Origin: an uncultured Clostridium sp.
GTDB taxonomy: Bacteria; Bacillota; Clostridia; Clostridiales; Clostridiaceae
Reading direction: 5' to 3'
Length of the DNA stretch: 64,000 nucleotides
Assembly: GCA_937927335.1 (NCBI GenBank)
Contig: CALBDU010000014.1
Location: forward strand, 1-64,000
In this document: positions 59,937 through 64,000 of the stretch, one piece after another
How the letters are laid out: each line of letters begins with the position of its first letter
Numbering within the stretch: the stretch's first letter is position 1
Translations under genes and position numbers: made by a program
Notes under the pieces: model-generated
Databases searched by the model: none
What the model saw: only the letters and a program-made list of their open reading frames with translations
Told to the model about the DNA's origin: nothing

Positions 59937-60012
59937 CGGGGTGTAGCGCAGATGGGAGCGCGCATGCTTAGGGAGCATGAGGTCGCAAGTTCAAGTCTTG
60001 TCACTCCGACCA
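59937..60012 (+). tRNA. tRNA-Pro, anticodon AGG
   Basis: A 76-nt cloverleaf with encoded CCA. Acceptor CGGGGTG / CACTCCG, D arm GCGC...GCGC, anticodon stem CATGC / GCATG with loop TTAGGGA (59968-59974), T arm GCAAG-TTCAAGT-CTTGT. The anticodon at 59970-59972 reads AGG, where bacterial tRNA-Pro is normally TGG or GGG. A terminator follows directly. Confidence 0.9.
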
Positions 60013-60021
60013 TTGGTAAAA

Positions 60022-60051
60022 GAGCTCACAATTTTGTGGGTTCTTTTTTTT
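60022..60051 (+). terminator. Terminator of the tRNA-Pro gene
   Basis: GAGCTCAC / GTGGGTTC stem with wobble pairs and a 6-nt loop, followed by eight T residues. Confidence 0.85.
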
Positions 60052-60113
60052 ACCTATTTGTCCAAATCTCTGAAAACATTGAAAAAACGCCAAATAACCC
60101 ACCCATTCATTAT

Positions 60114-61223
60114 TTATGAGCTTACCAAGCTGTTTTTACCTGACCTTTTTGCCTTATATAAATTTTCATCAGCAGTACTTATAAATGCTTCCTCATCATA
60201 ATTGTTTTTATAGACAGCCAGACCGAAGCTGCAGGTAATACTTCCTGCAGTACTAAGCTTGTTATTGGATATGATGGTTTTTAACCTGTCTGCAAGTTCA
60301 ATTGCCTCGTCCCTTGCCGTATTTGGCAGAAGCAGCACAAACTCGTCTCCTCCCCATCTTCCAAGTATATCTGTAGATCTTATATACTGTTTTATTATAT
60401 TTACTGTACTTACCATTACCTGGTCACCAGTTAAATGACCATAGGTATCATTTATAATTTTAAAATTATCGAAATCAAATATAATCACGGCTAGCGGTGC
60501 TTCATATCTTTTACTATAGTTTATCCAGTTTTTCAGCTCTTCATTAAGCTTTGCCCGGTTATAAACATTTGTCAGTGAATCAATAGTTGATTGCTTCCTC
60601 AGCTCGAGACTGTAGGCATACTGCTTCCTGTTATAAAAATTCATTTTAAATGCAAAAAGGCTGCTCATCACCCAAACAATAAGAACATATATAATGCAGG
60701 CTGAAAATTCCCAAAAGTTCATGTCATGTATAAAATAAAAGGATGAAATAAAAAATACAACCCAGGTTATAAGGGAAGCTATCACCATATTGATCCACTT
60801 ATTTGGTATGAGAAATATTCCTAAAATAATTACCATAACGCCAAAAGCCTGGATAAAAAAATTAGGATTTTCATATTGAGAAAAAATCACAATGAATGAC
60901 ACAGTAGCTGTAATTTCATAGGCCGTTATTATTTGAGCCAATTTAAAGCAGTTTTTAATTCTCTTTATATTTATGAATAATATAATTACCATTAATAAAA
61001 ATAAAATTCTATTAACAAATATTATTGAAAAGGTGCTTTTATTCTCAATTAAATAGTAATCTGGAATGATAAAAAGCATATATAATATTCCAAGCATCAA
61101 TACCACTGGTCTCATATATTTAATTGTCTGACTTAGATATTTGTCAAAAAACTTTTTTTCAAGATCTGTATCAAGGAATTCTCCCCATAAAGAAACTCCC
61201 TCTTGGCCATTCTTTAACTTCAT
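60114..61223 (-). CDS. Membrane-bound diguanylate cyclase
   Basis: A 369-residue protein with about six or seven membrane helices (residues ~35-200) and a C-terminal GGDEF domain (~205-369) with intact GRWGGDEFVLLLP and the start motif IDSLTNVYNRAKLNEEL. It should make c-di-GMP at the membrane. No RxxD inhibitory site is clear to me. The ATG at 61223 is used; the longer frame begins with TTG and lacks an SD. GGGGGAAAAT precedes at a rather long 15-base spacing. Second c-di-GMP enzyme of the window. Confidence 0.87.
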   Translation of the reverse strand: MKLKNGQEGVSLWGEFLDTDLEKKFFDKYLSQTIKYMRPVVLMLGILYMLFIIPDYYLIENKSTFSIIFVNRILFLLMVIILFINIKRIKNCFKLAQIITAYEITATVSFIVIFSQYENPNFFIQAFGVMVIILGIFLIPNKWINMVIASLITWVVFFISSFYFIHDMNFWEFSACIIYVLIVWVMSSLFAFKMNFYNRKQYAYSLELRKQSTIDSLTNVYNRAKLNEELKNWINYSKRYEAPLAVIIFDFDNFKIINDTYGHLTGDQVMVSTVNIIKQYIRSTDILGRWGGDEFVLLLPNTARDEAIELADRLKTIISNNKLSTAGSITCSFGLAVYKNNYDEEAFISTADENLYKAKRSGKNSLVSS

Positions 61224-61313
61224 ATCGATTATTTTCCCCCAAAATACCCAAATATATGTAAATAATATCAATTATAGCATATTTTACTTTAATTTTTATC
61301 AAGAAAAATAAAA

Positions 61314-61345
61314 ATAGCACCCGGTTAAATGACACCAGTTGCTAT
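61314..61345 (-). terminator. Terminator of the ferredoxin gene
   Basis: ATAGCAACTGGT pairs with ACCGGGTGCTAT (10 of 12), followed on the minus strand by TTTTTATTTTTC. Confidence 0.7.
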
Positions 61346-61548
61346 CCTTATTGAATTCATCATCCATATAATAAAAAGGGGGAGACTTTATATTATATTT
61401 CTTATGTTCCTTGCTATATTTATATATTAATGTCTAAATATAGTACCATTATGTGAAACCTCAATTATTAAAATGTGAAATAAAATCAGCACCTGATAAA
61501 ATAAGAGGCTTGTTTCACTTTCTGTAAAAATTGGGGCTTTGATGTATA
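61346..61548. other. Untranslated stretch after the ferredoxin gene
   Basis: About 200 bases between the ferredoxin stop and its probable terminator. An isolated AGGGGGAG on the plus strand (61376) is not followed by a useful frame. Nothing else seen. Confidence 0.5.
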
Positions 61549-61824
61549 TCAATTCACTATTTCAATTACCGCCTCGCCGTCTATAACATCAGTCTGGCAT
61601 GCAAGCCTATACCCTTCATCAATTTTATCTATACCCAATTCCTTAATTTCCTTCTTTGTTGGCTGGCTTACATTTCCTGAAACCACCTTGACTAGGCATT
61701 TTCCGCATTTTCCTTTGCCATCGCATGAATCCTTCAGCTTTATATGAGCATCCTTTGCAGCCATTAATAAACTTTCGCCTTCGTTTACAGCTTTTTCACT
61801 TATAAATTTTATTTTAACTGCCAT
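61549..61824 (-). CDS. 2Fe-2S ferredoxin (plant/adrenodoxin fold)
   Basis: A 91-residue ferredoxin. The 2Fe-2S ligands are in DSCDGKGKCGKC (Cys spaced 5 and 2) and the distal RLACQT, as in the N-terminal domain of clostridial multi-cluster iron-sulphur proteins and in CooC-associated ferredoxins. GGAGGG precedes the ATG at 61824; the longer frame adds 22 residues without an SD. It probably supplies electrons to some reductase; none adjoins it. It follows the transglutaminase-like gene by 78 bases on the same strand. Confidence 0.9.
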   Translation of the reverse strand: MAVKIKFISEKAVNEGESLLMAAKDAHIKLKDSCDGKGKCGKCLVKVVSGNVSQPTKKEIKELGIDKIDEGYRLACQTDVIDGEAVIEIVN

Positions 61825-61902
61825 ATTGATCCCTCCTATAAATTGATATGCAATATTATTATATATATCACAAATGCCAGTTTGACACATTTGGGGACAT
61901 AT

Positions 61903-62721
61903 TTATCTTTGAATTTGTATATAGCTTTTGGTTGACGCAACGGGATAATTAGATTGATCCCACTTATATTTTTTTAAATGTAGCACATTGCTCCCTACCA
62001 GAAATAATCTATATTTATTGCTGCCGGCATCATCATTGGTGGCATCTATAAAATACCATCTTCCATCCAGGTTTACCATATTCCAGGCATGGGGGCCTGC
62101 TGGCATGGATCCGTCTACAATACGTGCTTCAAAGCCTGCAGCCTTAAGCATCCTGTACATAGTCAAGGCATACCCCTGGCATACAAAGGTGCCTTCAGTA
62201 AGGCCTTCGTAAACAGATCTGTTTTGAAGGGATTTGTCATAAGCAAATTTGCCAAGGACCCAGTCATGGATGGCAGTTATTTTAGCTTTATTAGTCATGC
62301 CATCTTTTATCAGGCTGTTTACTGCCTGCTGCAAGGCTCCGTCAGAGAATTCCTCCTGAGCTTTTGTGGTAAGATATGTCACATTAATATTTATCACAGC
62401 TCTGTCAGCAGTACTATAAGAATAAATCATGCCGGATGAAAGAATATCCGTCCAGGACCACTTAAGGTAATCATCAGCACTGTAGCCGTCCTTTATCAAG
62501 CTCTCCAAATTCATCGTTAAGCTGGCTACATCTGAGCTTGTACCGCTATAGTCAATTTCAAAAGAAGTGTCCCTGTTAGTCATATGAGTAGTAACTGCTT
62601 TTGAAAAATCCGTGAAGCTTGTAACGGTATCGGCGGCATATGCGGAAAAGGGCTGAGTCAGTATGAATGCCCCTGTTAACAGCACTGCGCCTGCTGCAGA
62701 TTTGATTCCTTTTTTAAACAT
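61903..62721 (-). CDS. Secreted transglutaminase-like protein
   Basis: A 272-residue exported protein. The signal peptide (MFKKGIKSAAGAVLLTGAFILTQPFSAYA, cleavage after AYA) is clear. The C-terminal half holds a transglutaminase-like core with the Cys-His-Asp triad: GTFVCQGYALTMYRMLKAAGFEARIVDG, GPHAWNMVNLDGRWYFIDATNDD. Such proteins act as cysteine proteases or cross-linkers at the cell surface; the target is unknown. ATG at 62721 follows AGGAG by 8 bases. A 290-base leader upstream contains repeats and a hairpin. Confidence 0.85.
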   Translation of the reverse strand: MFKKGIKSAAGAVLLTGAFILTQPFSAYAADTVTSFTDFSKAVTTHMTNRDTSFEIDYSGTSSDVASLTMNLESLIKDGYSADDYLKWSWTDILSSGMIYSYSTADRAVININVTYLTTKAQEEFSDGALQQAVNSLIKDGMTNKAKITAIHDWVLGKFAYDKSLQNRSVYEGLTEGTFVCQGYALTMYRMLKAAGFEARIVDGSMPAGPHAWNMVNLDGRWYFIDATNDDAGSNKYRLFLVGSNVLHLKKYKWDQSNYPVASTKSYIQIQR

Positions 62722-62730
62722 TTTATTCAC

Positions 62731-63014
62731 TCCTCGCCAACAATTTGGGATCTTGATGTTTATAATGTAAAGTAAAGGCTAATACCACCTATGTATGGAG
62801 CTATAGCCTTACTAAGCAAATACCAGCTTTGACATCCCCACTATCATAGTTCAGCTTTGCAAACCCTATACTGTCAGCTTTTTGAATCCGGATTTACTTG
62901 ATTTGCCATTTTCATTTGTTTTATATAAATTATACTGATGGTTTTAATAATGGTCAAGGCTTTTAATATAGGTATACCAATAGCTTATTAATGGGCCTAT
63001 TTTTAGTTCTAAAA
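62731..63014 (-). other. Long structured leader of the transglutaminase-like gene
   Basis: About 280 bases upstream of the gene. On the minus strand AAAGCTG occurs three times (near 62882, 62857 and 62835), and AAGGCTATA...TATTAGCCTT (near 62778-62812) forms a strong hairpin. The length and motifs suggest a regulatory leader, perhaps a riboswitch, but I cannot match it to a known class. Confidence 0.35.
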
Positions 63015-63365
63015 CTATTTCTGTTTTACTATTTTAATGCTCCCGTCCTTGCAGTTAACATTAAAACCTCTTCTATTTATTTCATCTAAAATATCCTTTT
63101 CAATTTCACACTTTACTAAATTTATCTCATCGTTGATGCTGATTAGATCTCCGCCCCTTACAGGCTTCTCGTTATCAAGAGAATTGGTTATTCTCTTCAA
63201 ATTATAAAATATATTGGATACCAGATTTTCCATATCATATGTTTCCAGGCAAATGCTTTTCTTCTTATCCATAGCTGATATTATTGCAGCTGCAGCGTCC
63301 TTGACCAGGCTCATATATTTTCTGGTTTTATTTCTGTAATAATAATACTGGTTTAAAACTGCCAT
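63015..63365 (-). CDS. Uncharacterised small cytosolic protein
   Basis: A 116-residue protein I do not recognise. It is mostly helical with a Tyr/Lys-rich start (MAVLNQYYYYRNKTRKYMSLVKDAAAAIISAMDKKKSICLETYDMENLVSNIFYNLKRITN) and a short basic end. There is no signal peptide or membrane helix. GGGG lies 8 bases before the ATG at 63365; the TTG two codons earlier is less likely. It is divergent from the sensor gene at 63558. Confidence 0.6.
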   Translation of the reverse strand: MAVLNQYYYYRNKTRKYMSLVKDAAAAIISAMDKKKSICLETYDMENLVSNIFYNLKRITNSLDNEKPVRGGDLISINDEINLVKCEIEKDILDEINRRGFNVNCKDGSIKIVKQK

Positions 63366-63557
63366 CCTCAAATCCCCTTATTTATTTTAGTTTTATATAT
63401 TTGTATTAATGAAAATTTATTCCTATTACTAAGCAAATACAATTTTTACATTGTTCGACACAAATGTATTTACATTATCAATTAATAAAATTACAATAAT
63501 GCTAATAGGTATAATTTCAATTCTTAATTTCTAATCAAATTATATGGAGAAAAAAAC

Positions 63558-64000
63558 ATGAGTAATAGAAAAATAAGGGATATATCAATCAAAAACCTCA
63601 TTTTCATAGTATTTTTACTCCTTACCTTAAGCACAGACGGCTTAGTGGGCTATGTGGTGTTTTCCAGATGGCTGTCCTCTGCAGATAGTACATCCACAAG
63701 GCTGGCTGCCGATTTGAATGCAGACATATACCAGAAAATTGACTCCTTTATGGAGGTTCCTCTATTAATAAATGAAGCAAACCAGCAGCTTATTAAAAGT
63801 AATGTGGTTGATTTAAATAATGAAGCTGAACGGGATAAATTTTTCGCAGGGGTTTTGAAGTCCCAGGGTAATGATATCTATAGCTTCAGCCTGGGCACTG
63901 AAAATGGGCAATATTACGGTGCCAGAAGAAACCAGAACAATATTATTGAGTTAATGAAAAATGATGCTGCAACTGGCGGCCAATCCTTGTATTATTCTGT
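63558..64000 (+). CDS. N-terminal part of a membrane sensor protein (runs off the window)
   Basis: An open frame from ATG at 63558 to the window edge (147 codons, no stop). GGAGA precedes the start. It begins MSNRKIRDISIKNLIF, then a membrane helix (residues ~12-38) and an extracytoplasmic region (WLSSADSTSTRLAADLNADIYQKIDSFMEVPLLI) of the dCache type. The N-terminal helix plus Cache layout is used by chemoreceptors, histidine kinases and nucleotide cyclases. The output domain lies beyond the window. Confidence 0.7.
   Translation, partial: MSNRKIRDISIKNLIFIVFLLLTLSTDGLVGYVVFSRWLSSADSTSTRLAADLNADIYQKIDSFMEVPLLINEANQQLIKSNVVDLNNEAERDKFFAGVLKSQGNDIYSFSLGTENGQYYGARRNQNNIIELMKNDAATGGQSLYYS

Noticed and set aside
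62731..63014. GEMM-type c-di-GMP riboswitch
   Set aside because: GCAAAGC-like words occur, but the tetraloop, receptor and pairing order could not be made to fit.

Overview
The window looks like chromosome from a low-GC, strictly anaerobic, spore-former-type Clostridium (Clostridia, sensu lato). The evidence is a strong Shine-Dalgarno (SD) site before almost every gene, a hybrid-cluster protein (hcp), a carbon monoxide dehydrogenase operon (cooS-cooF-flavoprotein), a 2Fe-2S ferredoxin, KimA-type potassium transport, and many clostridial single-gene families (DUF2935, DUF421, DUF6143, CPBP). No ribosomal, phage or plasmid genes are present, and the species cannot be fixed from sequence alone. 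The CO dehydrogenase makes a CO-using or acetogen-like relative possible but does not prove it.

Layout. 0.1-3.9 kb: a minus-strand operon for peptide use (pepD dipeptidase, OPT oligopeptide transporter, small PqqD-like protein). 4.3-6.5 kb: a DEDDh exonuclease and a two-gene ThrE-type exporter. 6.5-10.6 kb: a PAS/GGDEF/HD-GYP protein, a small membrane protein and an ATP-grasp enzyme. 10.7-18.3 kb: an RND efflux operon (adaptor, pump, TolC-like protein) divergent from a NarL-type two-component system that probably controls it. 18.3-25.1 kb: accessory genes (GNATs, zinc-ribbon/GRAM protein, methyltransferase, MerR regulator with two TipAS-like domains), hcp and a PhzF protein. 25.1-31.4 kb: kimA, then the most unusual cluster, a ferredoxin-dependent-bilin-reductase-like protein with two geranylgeranyl-reductase-like flavoproteins behind a near-ideal promoter with a perfect 11-bp palindrome, next to a marR gene.

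31.5-41.8 kb: GNAT, LysR/EamA divergent pair, cyclopropane fatty acid synthase, aminotransferase, PAS kinase plus response regulator, and GNAT/MFS divergent from tetR with a palindromic operator. 41.9-46.0 kb: the CO dehydrogenase operon behind an Rrf2 regulator, with the same 17-bp palindromic site before cooS and before rrf2. 46.2-55.5 kb: PHP phosphoesterase, small unknown proteins, a GDT1-type Mn exporter behind a clear yybP-ykoY Mn2+ riboswitch, cytidine deaminase, CNNM/CBS protein and CPBP protease. 55.6-64 kb: two GNATs, an archaeal/plant-type D-aminoacyl-tRNA deacylase (DTD2/GEK1), nitroreductase, DUF421 protein, a tRNA-Pro with the rare AGG anticodon, diguanylate cyclase, ferredoxin, secreted transglutaminase-like protein, and the start of a sensor gene running off the edge.

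Across the window two families of REP-like palindromes (cores GGTGCCTGGCACC and GGGGTCTGACCCC) sit at gene ends, inside a terminator loop, and in one case in frame inside a coding sequence. No matching transposase is present here. Start codons were chosen by the best SD and are often a few codons inside the longest reading frame.
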